Below are positions 46,901 to 56,845 of a stretch of DNA of 64,000 bases, piece after piece. Position numbers and translations under genes: made by a program. How positions within the stretch are numbered: position 1 is the stretch's first letter; each line of letters opens with the position of its first letter. Source of the DNA: Ophiocordyceps camponoti-saundersi (nom. inval.) (taxonomy: Eukaryota > Ascomycota > Sordariomycetes > Hypocreales > Ophiocordycipitaceae); the NCBI GenBank assembly GCA_003339415.1, contig PDHQ01000025.1, forward strand, positions 124,001-188,000, read 5' to 3'. The notes under the pieces were generated by a model. That model was not told the origin of the DNA. It searched no databases and saw only the letters and a list, made by a program, of their open reading frames with translations.

Positions 46901-47626
46901 AATGTTGTAGCGATCAGCAGCAGGCAGACTCTTGAAGAAGTCGCTGTCGAAATCAATTTTGCTAAAGTCATAGAGGTTTATGTCTTCCCCGTTTTGAAAC
47001 TGTCGCGCATATTCATCTAGCTCCTCGACGCTCATGATTCGAGGGTCTTCGGGCTTGCCCATAGAGGCGATGTCGCGATTAAGCTCGGGCAGATGATAGG
47101 CATCCTGCTTGAAAAACCGCCTGGATTGTGCCCTATCCTGCTGTGACATGCCAAGCTCAGCCTGGTAAACGAGGTCGTTGGAGTCAGCGGCATCCTCCTC
47201 TTGAAGCTGAGCCTCTCGGGCAGAGACGTTGCCGCTCTGCTGCTCTGTCTTGCGCCGTTCTTCCTCGTCGACGGCGGCACGTTGCATCTGCACCGCCAGC
47301 AGCTTGCCCGCGGTGCGAACGGCATCTTCACGCCGACCTTCTCGCCTTCGCTGTCGCTTTTGCAGGGTGGCCCGTTTCAGCGCCGGCGCGCCGCCGTCGA
47401 AGACGAAGACGGGCAAGATGCCGTACCAAAGAAGCTTACAGATGCGGCGGAAGAAGCCGACAATGTGGGAGTTGCGAAGCGCATTGCCCTCTTTATCGCG
47501 GACGGCCTTGAGGAATTGGTATATCCAGATGGAGGCGTCGACGGCGAGGCGCTTCCGGTTGAGCGTGGCGAGGTTCGTTGGGCGCGCGCAGGGCTGGATG
47601 ATGGTCCAAAGCCCATTCACGCCCAT
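43976..47626 (-). CDS. rad2: DNA repair endonuclease Rad2/XPG
   Basis: Structure-specific nuclease making the 3' incision in nucleotide excision repair. Single exon, 1,216 aa, the usual length for the family. XPG-N: MGVNGLWTIIQPCAR, LAVDASIWIYQFLKAVRD (first metal Asp), and VFVFDGGAPALKR near residues 73-85. A long acidic disordered spacer of about 750 residues follows. XPG-I is near residues 890-985 (APMEAEAQCAELV, VTDDSDTFLFGG), and the helix-hairpin-helix LLGSDYTEGLPGVGPVTAVE follows near 990. The C-terminus is basic then very acidic, with KITKFFGGG-like NITKFFGGG resembling a PIP box. It is divergent from naa38. Confidence 0.97.
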   Translation of the reverse strand: MGVNGLWTIIQPCARPTNLATLNRKRLAVDASIWIYQFLKAVRDKEGNALRNSHIVGFFRRICKLLWYGILPVFVFDGGAPALKRATLQKRQRRREGRREDAVRTAGKLLAVQMQRAAVDEEERRKTEQQSGNVSAREAQLQEEDAADSNDLVYQAELGMSQQDRAQSRRFFKQDAYHLPELNRDIASMGKPEDPRIMSVEELDEYARQFQNGEDINLYDFSKIDFDSDFFKSLPAADRYNILNTARLRSRLRMGYSKDQLEDMFPDRMAFSRFQIERVRERNHLTQRLMQEVGMLGTDLTLPINARVAGEKDREYILVKNEGAEGGWALGVVSREKDVGQAHKPIDVDAIEVRYESKNDVDDDDDDDDFEDVPIEGVNRLPKLKPPEAASWRTGQDPAEEGQQLQPDQQGHAAAENEESLFVGGNTGETSAILQELAEEQTTLENEDELNEAIALSLKSQFDLDQEQSREETSAEMTSNGPKWKQRAAEASRPILGNSGSMIAHVVNNRANAAVSRRQEGDDDDDSDSDNDVRAIVARSMRAKPAEAKRGIDRSNNPFGGPLPFPKLDWKSSVFAKKATQEDKGSEQGSLVPKEAETVDDEGGGFEVTTQEDDQPKPLPPWLVDDTDIRESLRKQHNVEKEINAEDREEVEEERRLQRREMERQLIEIDSSSSDGDSDVEIIEAPPLAKRPIGDEAVTVDDRPQPVQVAATEEPAATTTKDVGHESDVDSKTERSAGATLPSADARMSPEEVVPSEEHKLPPEQENLPSAEQDLFFSEEQKLPSASTSPEPEFEDVPTAITLTVTRNEPSPGRNAMTAETHQPLVSDDDLFGDADSEDFSEPEDEELMMQMAEEAEEHARFASQLNQKSAAQNKEEYEKELRALRNQQKKDRRDADEVTQVMVGECQALLRLFGIPYITAPMEAEAQCAELVRLSIVDGIVTDDSDTFLFGGTRVYKNMFNSNKFVECYLGVDLEKEMSLSREQLISLAQLLGSDYTEGLPGVGPVTAVEILSEFPGKEGLEHFREWWTAVQSFNRPKEADTSSTFRTKFRKSQATKLFLPPGFPNPAVYDAYHHPEVDDSAEAFQWGVPDLEGLRRFLMSTIGWSQERTDEVLVPVIRDMNRREVEGTQSNITKFFGGGVGAGAREAFAPRQRTRGSKRMVAAVDKLRANVSGAGAGEEERPKKRRRARKGSRREVVEDEVEEMEEEEEEEEAE

Positions 47627-47874
47627 GGCGGCGAACAGAAGAGGCTTCTAGAATCTTGAACCGAAGCCGAGTTGACCGAGAAGCGGCAGTTCCTTGAGAG
47701 GAAGATTCTGGCGACGCTCTTCAACGATGGAGTCGCCGAGGGTTCTGGATCGAAGGCTACCTACCCTACAGCTGCTTTGATGACGTCATGGACTCGCAAC
47801 AACAGAAAAACCTAGTCTTTCTCTTCCTCGTCCTCGCCGTCGCAGCGAAGACCAAAGTCTTTCACGGCTCAGTC
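47627..47874. promoter_or_regulatory. Shared rad2/naa38 promoter region
   Basis: Divergent genes are separated by about 250 nt (161 nt if naa38 starts at 47788). A TGACGTCA element (CRE/ATF-type palindrome) is at 47780-47787, immediately before the ATG at 47788. Confidence 0.5.
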
Positions 47875-48273
47875 ATGGATCACGACGGTGCGCGATCCTA
47901 CCTCAAGGCGCTACTGAACAAGAATCTGCGTATCACGACCACAGACGGACGTCTCTTCTGGGGTGCCTTCAAATGCACCGACGCCGTTGGTCATCACTGA
48001 ACTCCTTCGGCGACCAATAGCTAACGAAGACGTGCGCAGAACCAAAATATCGTCCTCTCACACACGTACGAGTATCGGAGATCGTCCGGCGCACATCCCT
48101 CCGGTCATGACCAGCCTGGTCGGATGAACGTGGCGGCAGCGCGATATCTCGGCCTCGTCGTAGTTCCGGGTGAACATATCGTTCGAATGGAACTCGAGCA
48201 GTATGTGAGCCAGATGAGGCAAAAGACATCGTCAAACCTTCCCGAGAGCGGGCAAGAAACGATGCCAACTTGA
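47875..48273 (+). CDS. naa38: NatC N-acetyltransferase auxiliary subunit Naa38 (LSm-like)
   Basis: Small Sm-fold subunit of the ribosome-associated NatC complex. Exons 47875-47985 and 48040-48273; the 54-nt intron has donor GTTGGT, branch CTAAC and acceptor GCAG. The sequence MDHDGARSYLKALLNKNLRI followed by TTDGRLFWGAFKCTDA and NQNIVLSHTYEYR matches the family from its first residues, so the ATG at 47875 is chosen. An upstream in-frame ATG at 47788 would add a 29-residue hydrophobic leader (LVFLFLVLAVAA) unlike the family. The second exon supplies GLVVVPGEHIVRMELE, the Sm2-like part. Confidence 0.85.
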
Positions 48274-48546
48274 CTTTCATGGATTCGATACGCATCAAAT
48301 CATGAAACGTCCCCCAATATTGACAACTCTCTGCCTCGGAAAAAACGATGTCGCCAACAATATGCACTATGCAGACCCAACTAAGTGTACATGAAGAGGA
48401 TTTTCAGAATAATGAGGCGTAAACAAAGACAGTTCTGACCGTCGAACCGAAACTCGCTTTCCATCGCCAAAACCATGAAATTATTACTACTTTTGCAGTC
48501 AGTGTGGTCGCGCACATCTGGTCTCCACAAGACTCGTTCCAGAAGC

Positions 48547-48667
48547 CTATGCGGCAACAACCTCCTGGGTCCGGCCGCGGTTCTCGGTCTTCAGCGCGCC
48601 CTCACTGGTGGGCGCAGTAGCGACACGACGATCCTCCTCTTCTTCCTCCTCTTCCTCTTCATCCTCT

Positions 48668-48702
<35 letters not shown>

Positions 48703-49856
48703 ATCATGTTCGGCCCACGAATTGTTGTCTTCGAGAGGAGTGTCTTGGTGGGATAGGTCATGCCCCTCGGTTCGGGCTCGAATATTGTTCCGACGTCGCT
48801 GGGAGAGGGTCCGTGAACGAGTGGAGAGCTCGGGTTTTACAGCCGCATTGGCAGTCACCCAGTTTGTAAGGGCATTCTCGCAGTCTTGAATGATGGCTCT
48901 GCTGGCCTCGTAGCCATCATACGCCGGTCGCGTCTCGCCCGGGGTGACAGGATGGTCGTCGATGAGTTCGAGGAGATGCTTGCCGTAGCCGGCGATGATG
49001 GCTACCTTTTCGCAGTGCTCGCGGATGGCATCAAATTGGTACATGTAGGCCGATTTGATTTTCTCGCGCGTGATGTTGGAAAGTTGCGCTTCAGCGACGA
49101 GCGATTCGGCTTCGGCACGGACGAGTTCTTGCTCCAGGATAACAATCTTGGACGAATTGGGGTCTTTGTACTTGAGTTGGGCGATTTGGTCGGTTATCTT
49201 TTGCTTGCCTACAGAGGTAAGAGGGTTAGCGGCGCCGGCTCAGCGCATGCGGACGGGCTTCTCCTTACGGTCGCGACTGGGTTGGACAGATGCCTCAATA
49301 TTGCGGATGCTTTTGATGGTGAGGCGATATTGATCGTACTTGTCGACATAGTGGTCTTCGAGCTCGCCAATCTCGTAGAGGAGAACGCCAAGCTTGTCAG
49401 TGACATCGGAAACGTCATCGTCCCCGCCTTCGCCCCAGATGGAGAGTTGTTTCTGTTTGACCGTCAGCGCGCAGATGGCGACGAGACAGCCGAGGAAGAA
49501 CATACGCCGACTTCCATGCGCTCCTTGGCCGTCTGTTCTAAACTCCGCATCACGTTCTTTTCCATCTTGACCAGCTGCGAAAGCTTCTTCGCGAGATCGG
49601 GCCCAAAGGCGCCACCGGTATTGCGACGAAGCGCATGACCTATAGGATTAGCGAAGCGCAATCGGCTCAGCGCTTCGATCTTCACTCACTCAAGTTGCCC
49701 TTCCCGAACAGGCGTCCAGACTTGGTGGTCGAAGGCGGTGGAGGCGGATTCTGCGACACCTTTAGAAAAGAAGAGACATCCGGGGCAGGTAGTTCTCACC
49801 TCTAACTGAGACGCGGTGGGCGCCCGAGAATGGCGCATGGAATAAGTGCGATGCAT
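48547..49856 (-). CDS. pil1: Eisosome core BAR protein Pil1/Lsp1
   Basis: Forms the membrane-furrow scaffold of eisosomes. Five exons: 49856-49800, 49750-49690, 49639-49506, 49452-49269, 49208-48547 (365 aa, junctions consistent). N-terminus MHRTYSMRHSRAPTASQLE and NPPPP, then KSGRLFGKGNLSHALRRNTG, the membrane-binding start of the family. BAR core: KQLSIWGEGGDDDVSDVTDK, then IGELEDHYVDKYDQYRLTIK, IRNIEASVQPSRDRKQKITD and IAGYGKHLLELIDDHPVTPG. The C-terminus carries an almost pure Glu run (about 30 residues, encoded by the CTC/TTC-rich tract near 48637-48711). For intron 1 an alternative acceptor nine nt upstream would add VSQ. Family members are phosphorylated by Pkh kinases; the RTLSQRR motif is present. 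Confidence 0.94.
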
Positions 49857-51099
49857 AGCGGGCAACGGACTGCGTGAAAGCCAACAAAGCTGTGCGACAA
49901 AAGAAGCGGGGCTTGCGGCCCGAGGAAAGGGACGGCGAAGAGGAGCAGACGAAGAGAATGGAGAAGAGGAGGAGAGCGAGAGTGGGAGGAGTAGGATGAA
50001 GAAGAATGGCGGTAGCAGCAGGTAAGATGAAGTCAGATTAGCGACGGGTTAGAGTCGCGGGTATCAACGAGGCGGGGGCACTTCCGGCAGAGAGGGCGGA
50101 GACAGACTCCGGAGGCGACGGAGACGGCTTTATGAGAGGCTACTCATGTGGAGTGTGTTTTGGGAGTAGATGGATGGGCGTCTAGGGGCGACGTCATCGC
50201 CCGATGCGAGTGAGGGGAGCCGAATAGTGCCTGCTATTTGTACATGAACTGGTCTGGGCTCGGCTTCTGGGGAGTGCCATGCCGGAAGCGGCTGGTCCGC
50301 TGTCGACGAGCTTTACAGATAGTGCCCACTGCCGAGCTACTAAAGTCTTATTTATACCCGTACCCGTACATCCTAGTTTCGAATTTGCATATCTAGTTAT
50401 GCATGTGATTGGGATGTTTTCTACAGTGCTGCGGGGCGTCGAAATGTTAATGGGAGCCAGGGAGATACAATAGAGATATGGAGGATGAGAAGATATATCA
50501 CGTGACGAGTCTTTGATCGGAACGAGATAGGAACCTGGCAAGATAGTTGCTTAGAAGAGCGCAACGACTCAATACCAGAACCATGACTGGCTTCAAACAT
50601 GCAAGCGCTTGAAAGCAGATCGAGTCAGCTCCAGCAGCAGACGGGAAGCTCCGATCTGATTCGATGGCGCGGGTTCATCGTGGGCGGTTCAGACGTTAGA
50701 GAGGCAGATGGACGGAGCTTTGCCTCGCAGCCGATGAAGTAGCAAGGCGCGGGCATCAGGGTTTATCAATGCAATTGGCAAAGACGAAATCGCATCTTAG
50801 TGAGGCAACGGAATTGACATCGCTTTATAGCTCTGTTGGCTAACACAGCCTTTCAGTAGGTACACTGATGATGAAGACAAGCCGGAGTTGTTCGTTTCGA
50901 GACTGCGCATTAATCATCCACATTTCGCCTTAGTCATCCGCCGAAGCCGCCAAACAACCTCGACCGCGACGACAACCGTGCACGATACTCCCGTGGACCA
51001 GGGCCACAGGCCCAGGCCGACAAACCCGACAGCCTGGCCTCGTGGCACCGCTAAGATCTTTCGGACCGATCGAGAGCGCTCGCCTCCACTTCGTGGCTC
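49857..51099. other. Divergent pil1/kmt6 spacer
   Basis: A 1.24-kb region without a credible gene. It is purine-rich near 49900-50010, fitting the pil1 leader, and probably holds both promoters. Confidence 0.5.
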
Positions 51100-54000
51100 A
51101 TGAGTCCACCGCCATCGTCGGCCTCCTCTGGGACGCACCAAGCGGCGTTCGACCCTGACAAACCCGGCCCGCTCTCCATGGCACCTGTTTTGCCTCGGCG
51201 CTCGCCGTCGCTGGGCACGTCGGACCGCAGCGAGGCCGAGGGCTTGTCAGAATCTCGCGACGATTGGACCGTTACCGAGATCGCTGAGCAGCTGAGCGGT
51301 TTCCGACAGGAGGTCAGGGAAAACCACGCTCAGCTGGTCGCCTACATCATCGAGTCCACAAAGCCGACCGAGCGCCGCATCCACCATGGCGCCGACCTAT
51401 TCGCCTCCGTCAAATCGGTGTCAGTACCGGAAAAAAGGGCTACGACTACGAGGTTCAAGTTCAAGCACTTTCTCAAGTCCAAGAAGGAGGGCAAGGAAGA
51501 GAATCATGTCGTGACGTCCATCAAAACCGATAAAGAACGCGTTCCCCGCTATCGCTTTCATCACGTCAACATCAAGAAGAACGTACTCACGCCAAATACC
51601 ATGCTTACCTTTGTGCCCCATCTTCGAGATCTCGAGAGCTCTGAGGAGACAAAGTACCATTTGTGGCTCAAAGAGCTCGAGGACATCGATCTCAAGTCGG
51701 GCTTTAAGCCCATGAATCGCGAAGAGAAGCAAGCGCTGACGTATCAGCTGGAGCGTGCCGCAACTATCGCGCCTTACCTCGACACTTGGCTGGACAAGCT
51801 CGCAATCCCCGGCTGCAGCAAGCAGGCCCTGATTCGTTACATGGCCGGCCGAGCCCCGGATGATAGCACACTGCCGCCGCAGAAGTCGGAACCCGCTCGG
51901 TCTCATCGCGAATCTAAAATTGGCGTCTCTGCAGAAGACACCGGGGCCGTCCGCATGTTTGACGAAGCCTTCACCACGGTTTTCAAGAATCGCCTACCTC
52001 CCGCGAAGCAAGTCGATCTCCGCAGGGTCCTGCAGCTGGAAGAATCTCCCGACGGCTTCGTCGACTCGAAGCCATCGACCAACGGCACTGCCATCGCACG
52101 AGAAGACGATGACGAGCTCGCCGAGAACTATCTGGCCACTTATTGTCTCCTGGGATGCCTTGTCTGCTTCAGCCACTCGTGTGACCACGGCGACTACGAT
52201 AACAAGAACCTGAAGCGCACTTTTTCTATGGCCTCCTGTTTCCGCCTCTCGGACGCTCTCAAGAGACGGCGGCGCGGCGCCATCAATGGCGCAACTTCTA
52301 TCCCACTTCCTTGCGCACGAGGGTGCTATCGCTGGTTTGAATCAGACACGTCACTGTGGTCATTTTCCAAGGACGAGGATAAGCCATGGTCTGAGGAAGA
52401 GGAGGGCGTGCTGCGATCCATCTTTGCGACCGCCTCGCATAGCAAATACAAAGGAGACGTTATCTGTCTGGCAGCGAAGTTCCTCAACAGGACTTGCCGA
52501 GAATCACACGCGAAGCTCAAGAGGCTTGGCGTGCGGCTACCTGAGGGGCCGCCTCTCGCGGAGTCGGTGCGAGTGAAGAGCTTGTCCTGGTACGACCGCC
52601 GTAAAAAGGCGCTCCTCGGTGACTGGCCCGAACACACCATCAGCCACGAGCACCAACGGCGGGAGACGCTAGAGCCTTGCTGCCACGATGGGCCCTGCGT
52701 CGCTCGTGTTTGCCCTTGCGTCGACGCTGGCTTGCTGTGTGACAAGTTTTGCGGCTGCACGGCGGACGACTGCGCATATAAGTTTACAGGATGTGCCTGT
52801 CATTCTCAAGGCAAGACTTGCCAGCAGAAGCAAAAGGACAGACCGTGCATCTGCGTGCAACTGAACCGCGAGTGCGATCCCCAGCTCTGCGGATCTTGCG
52901 GCGCCGTGGAGCGTGCGGACCCCCTGAACGCCGACGACGAGCAGTTGCATGCCACGGGCTGTCAGAACTGCCACCTGCAGCGCGGTGTTGGCAAGCCTCT
53001 CATCCTGGGGAAGAGCCAACTCGAGGGTGTCGGTTACGGGCTTTTTACAGCTCAGGACATTGCTCAGGATGACTTCATCATCGAGTACGTCGGCGAGCTC
53101 ATTACACATGACGAGGGCGTGAGGCGTGAGGCCAGACGAGGTGACGTGTTCGATGAAGAGTCGAATCTCTCCTATGTCTTTACCCTGCTGGAGAATGAAG
53201 GCATCTGGGTCGACGCAGCCATCTACGGCAATCTCAGCCGATACATTAACCACGCGTCCGAGCATGACAAGCGTGGCTGTAACATCACACCGCGGATCCT
53301 CTATGTCAACGGGGAGTACCGCATCAAGTTTACGGCCATGCGGGACATTCGGGCTGGGGAAGAGCTCTTCTTCAACTACGGCGAGAACTTTCCCAATCTC
53401 ACGAAAAAGCTGCTGGACCACAAGGCGGGCCAACAAGCGGGCAAGGCCAACAAGGGATCGCGCTCGCGACGCGCCTCGGCCGGAGATCAGGTGGCGAGGA
53501 AAGCCCCTAATCCCGTGCAGAAAAGAGGTCTCTCAAAAGCCAAGCCTACGAAGAAGAAAGTGGTAGTCGATCCGTATAGATTCGAGTCTACGGAGACGGA
53601 AGCACAGCCTCGGCGAAGACAGCGGCGCGTCGGCGGACAAGAAAAGTCCCCGGAGACTTTGTCGACGCCAGGAGTGGCGAAGAAGGCCACACAGTCGAAG
53701 GATGAGCTCGCCGAGGGGCTCGGACGGCTGCGCAAGAGGACCAGGTCCTCGTCGGGTTGTTTGGACATTAAGATTGCCGAACCGCCGAAAAAGAAGAGCA
53801 AGCGTGGTGGTGCCAGACCGGGGAGTGGACGGCCTCGGAAGCACCCGCGGCCTGTTCCCAAGCCACCAGTGCCCTTGCAAGTGCCAGAGGGTGGGGAGGG
53901 GACATTGGCCTCGGCGACGGCTGCTGCTGCGGCGGCGACAGCGACGTCCGCGGTGACGGTTGGTGCAACGATGGAGAGTGTTGAAAAGGAAACTGGAGCT

Positions 54001-54354
54001 GCGGCCGAGGCCGGGGACAAGCTCACTCCTGTGGAGCCCAAGGCAAAGGCAGTCGAGTCTGAGGTGAAGCTAGCTGAGTCCAAGACGAAGCCAGTCGAAC
54101 CCGAGGCGGAGCCAGCCGAGGCCGGTGATGAGGTGGTCGAGCCGAAGGTGGTACCGGCCGGCGTGGTGGTGATCAACGACACAGACGATGAGACGACCCT
54201 AGATAGCGACGAATCGCCGCGACCGGCGAGATTGACCGAGACGACGGAACAGCCAGATGATGACGACGACCAGGATGTGGTGGTGCGGGATAGGCACGGA
54301 CGAGCTACCAGGAATAGGCGTCCGCCTGCGAAGCTTCGAGATGGTACCGTTTGA
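51100..54354 (+). CDS. kmt6: Histone H3K27 methyltransferase Kmt6 (EZH2/E(z) homologue)
   Basis: Catalytic subunit of PRC2, 1,084 aa, one exon. A basic central region is followed by the pre-SET CXC domain (about residues 525-600; CCHDGPCVARVCPC, then CDKFCGCTADDC, CACHSQGKTC and CICVQLNRECDPQLCGSC). The SET domain (about 632-766) contains GYGLFTAQDI, DFIIEYVGELITHDE, the catalytic RYINHASEHDKRGCN and LFFNYGENFPN. After SET a tail of about 300 residues follows, with basic stretches, an AT-hook-like GRPRKHPRP near residue 914 and an acidic end. In animals SET closes the protein, so the tail is a fungal extension. Start ATG at 51100; no upstream in-frame alternative was examined in depth. It implies facultative heterochromatin in this organism. 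Confidence 0.95.
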   Translation: MSPPPSSASSGTHQAAFDPDKPGPLSMAPVLPRRSPSLGTSDRSEAEGLSESRDDWTVTEIAEQLSGFRQEVRENHAQLVAYIIESTKPTERRIHHGADLFASVKSVSVPEKRATTTRFKFKHFLKSKKEGKEENHVVTSIKTDKERVPRYRFHHVNIKKNVLTPNTMLTFVPHLRDLESSEETKYHLWLKELEDIDLKSGFKPMNREEKQALTYQLERAATIAPYLDTWLDKLAIPGCSKQALIRYMAGRAPDDSTLPPQKSEPARSHRESKIGVSAEDTGAVRMFDEAFTTVFKNRLPPAKQVDLRRVLQLEESPDGFVDSKPSTNGTAIAREDDDELAENYLATYCLLGCLVCFSHSCDHGDYDNKNLKRTFSMASCFRLSDALKRRRRGAINGATSIPLPCARGCYRWFESDTSLWSFSKDEDKPWSEEEEGVLRSIFATASHSKYKGDVICLAAKFLNRTCRESHAKLKRLGVRLPEGPPLAESVRVKSLSWYDRRKKALLGDWPEHTISHEHQRRETLEPCCHDGPCVARVCPCVDAGLLCDKFCGCTADDCAYKFTGCACHSQGKTCQQKQKDRPCICVQLNRECDPQLCGSCGAVERADPLNADDEQLHATGCQNCHLQRGVGKPLILGKSQLEGVGYGLFTAQDIAQDDFIIEYVGELITHDEGVRREARRGDVFDEESNLSYVFTLLENEGIWVDAAIYGNLSRYINHASEHDKRGCNITPRILYVNGEYRIKFTAMRDIRAGEELFFNYGENFPNLTKKLLDHKAGQQAGKANKGSRSRRASAGDQVARKAPNPVQKRGLSKAKPTKKKVVVDPYRFESTETEAQPRRRQRRVGGQEKSPETLSTPGVAKKATQSKDELAEGLGRLRKRTRSSSGCLDIKIAEPPKKKSKRGGARPGSGRPRKHPRPVPKPPVPLQVPEGGEGTLASATAAAAAATATSAVTVGATMESVEKETGAAAEAGDKLTPVEPKAKAVESEVKLAESKTKPVEPEAEPAEAGDEVVEPKVVPAGVVVINDTDDETTLDSDESPRPARLTETTEQPDDDDDQDVVVRDRHGRATRNRRPPAKLRDGTV

Positions 54355-55109
54355 TATGGAAGGCTGATTTTGCTTCAGGTAAGCTCTCGCGGTGGGAACA
54401 TGACTGCACTCGATTCAAGATATTGGTCGGGCATAGGCAAGACTATGGAGTCAAATGCGAGAAGAGCTTCCGTAGGCACTCATGATGCTGCGAGTCAACC
54501 AAACTTGAGAGTGTTAGGTAGTCCTTCGATGCCGACATGAAGTCCTGATGTAGGGTAACTGTAATTTCTGAAGTAGAATACAGAAAGCCACGCTCCGGCC
54601 ACATGATCTCATGTTTGTGCACCTCCTCCGAGTTGAGTTTCGTAGTATCGCGTGCGTTGAGGAGGATTCAGGCTTTGTCTTCCTTGATAAACACGATTCA
54701 AATCACAATCGAAAGGCCAGATACCTAGCCAAGCCACGTTAACGTCGATACATACATACATGTAACCTTTCAGTTTGATTGAAAATGGCCCGGAGTATAA
54801 GGGTACCTAGTTGGCGGTCGACTTGACAATTAACTTCATTTGACAGGCATCGTCATAAACACCGCTGAGGTCCTCGGCTAGGAATGCGGTGACGTCACAG
54901 CCGCTGACGAACCCTTATCCACCTTACCTCAGCCGAGCTCTGCTTATATCAGCCAGATGCTGCCTCATCAGCTGCTCAGCCACCTCACTCCCTCGATCTC
55001 TCCTCTTCGTCAACGTCCAGACAGTCAAGCCAACCTCTCTCTCCAACAACATTGACCGTTTTTTCCCTGGAAACTTAGCAGGTCGACGAATCTCGCACAA
55101 GCAAGCACA
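54355..55109. other. Spacer kmt6 / BAP31-like
   Basis: A 755-nt intergenic region between two plus-strand genes. No RNA gene or frame of note is seen. Confidence 0.5.
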
Positions 55110-55941
55110 ATGACGCTCTATTACACGCTGGTTGGTGTGCCTTTTCTCGGGGAGAGGAAGAAGAGGTTGCTGATTACGGGGTGCGCCAATGGCTAGGTCT
55201 TTGTACTGCTCATGTTCGAGATGGGGCTTTTCATGCTCCTCCTCGTGCCGTTGCCTTTCAGCATAAAGAGGCGTATATTCACGTACGTTGACGGCCTTCT
55301 CCCTCTTCTTTCGGACTCGACGGCTGACGAATGGGGAAAATAGCTTCATATCGGAGAACCCTCTGGTTGCAAAGGTCGAATATTGGATGAAGATTACCTT
55401 TGTCTTCATCCTGATCTTGTTCATTGATAGCGTCAATCGTGTCTACCGAGTACAACAGGAGTTGATGGCTGCGTCCGAGCAGTCTACCAAAGGATCGTGA
55501 GTATTTTGATTGTTTTTTTTGCTTTTGCCGATGATGTCGAGGGCGCTGACATGGAGGCCTAGCACGACCATTATCGGCTCTGAGCGCCTCGAGGTACAGG
55601 CACGCAAGTTTTACTCGCAACGCAACATGTATCTCTGCGGCTTTACTCTCTTCCTCTCCCTCATCCTCAACCGCACCTACGTCATGATCATCGAGGTCAT
55701 GCGTCTCGAAGACCGCCTTAAGACGTACGAGGGTACCAACAAGGACACCAAGGAGAGCGAGAAGCTTGCGGTTGCCGGTAAGCCCGGCGAGCTTGCTTCT
55801 CTCAAGAAGGAGTTGGCTCGCAAAGAGGAGGATCTGCAGACGCTCAAGAAGCAGAGCACTCAGCTCCACAAGAGCTACGACGAGCTGAGCGACAAGTATG
55901 CGGCTTTGCAAAAGGAGACTGAGGCTCGTAAGGATAAATGA
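55110..55941 (+). CDS. BAP31/Yet-family ER transmembrane protein
   Basis: ER export/quality-control factor. Exons 55110-55130, 55197-55282, 55344-55496, 55563-55941 (212 aa). Each junction restores the family sequence: MTLYYTL to VFVLLMFEMGLFMLLLVPLP, then RIFT to FISENPLVAKVEYWMKITF, then VNRVYRVQQELM, and STTIIGSERLEVQARKFYSQ. Three hydrophobic segments are seen (VFVLLMFEMGLFMLLLVPL; ITFVFILILFIDSV; LCGFTLFLSLILNRTYVMI), followed by a cytosolic coiled coil (ASLKKELARKEEDLQTLKKQ) ending in EARKDK, a lysine-rich end comparable to the ER-retrieval ends of the family. The first exon is only 21 nt. Confidence 0.92.
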
Positions 55942-56072
55942 GGGGACGAGTAGATGGTTGGCATTGTGCAGGAGAGAAAAGTGTGGCTCTGCAGAAGATG
56001 GGATCGTCGCAGCTATCGTACAAGATGATTCCTATTGGCGTTTACGAAGACCTTTTTGTCGACATAGCATAT

Positions 56073-56480
56073 ATATTCCAGTGACAATACGAGCGTGGTT
56101 ATCAAGTGGTTATTATCATGGAAGCACGTAGCCGTGACTGGGTAAGAGAGTAGTAGATAGGAGGGCTTCAGAGGGGGAGGATCGTGAAGCAGATTACACT
56201 ATATTCCAGTGACAATACGAGCGTGGTTATCAAGTGGTTATAATGAAAGGATGTAGCTGTGACTGGGTGTAGTAGGTCGGTAGAATAGTAGGTAGGAGGG
56301 CTTTAAAGGGGAAGGATCGTGAAGCAGATTACACCATATTCCAGTAACAATTTGAGCGTGGTTCTAAGTGGTATATTGGAAGCATAACGCTGTGACTGGG
56401 TGTAGTAGGTCGGTAGAGTAGTAGATGGGTTGGGCTTCAAGGGGGGGATGGGGGGGGCATCGTGAAGCAGATTACACTTG
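56073..56480. repeat. ~130-bp tandem repeat, 3 copies
   Basis: Copies begin at 56073, 56201 and 56336 with ATATTCCAGTGACAATACGA or a close variant. They run through GTGACTGGGT, AGTAG and GGATCGTGAAGCAGATTACA. The spacing is 128 and 135 bp. Copy 3 is the most diverged (TTTGAGCG for TACGAGCG). It starts about 130 nt after the BAP31-like stop. Confidence 0.85.
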
Positions 56481-56714
56481 TTGACACAGACCACGACAGT
56501 GAATCAACAGACGACGACACTGAATCACAGCCTTGGTCCTTACAGTACCCACCTACCACCCACACGAGTGCCCTGCACCCCTTCATCCTTCAAAGCATTC
56601 TCTACCGGCGGCCATAGTCGGGCCGTGGCAGCTGGCAGCTGGCAGACGACCCGGGGGGACCAACAGTCCTGAGAGCGCGTTTGCAATTCAGGCATCCATC
56701 AGGCCACAACGGGG

Positions 56715-56800
56715 TATAAATACCCCTCTTCTCTTCCTCTGGGAGAAAATTTCCTTTCCTTCTTCTCTTTTTTTTTTCCCTTCAGCTTCATGGGGGTTTT
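56715..56800 (+). promoter_or_regulatory. TATA box plus pyrimidine tract
   Basis: TATAAATA at 56715-56722, followed by a CT-rich tract (56727-56787), the usual arrangement of a fungal promoter with transcription to the right. No recognised gene follows, so its target is unknown. Confidence 0.35.
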
Positions 56801-56845
56801 TCTTCCCTCGCCACCTATCCTTTGTGGATGGTGTTGATCATCATC

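Noticed and set aside
47788..47874. Upstream hydrophobic leader on naa38
   Set aside because: Unlike other Naa38 proteins; the family start matches the ATG at 47875. Kept only as an alternative start.
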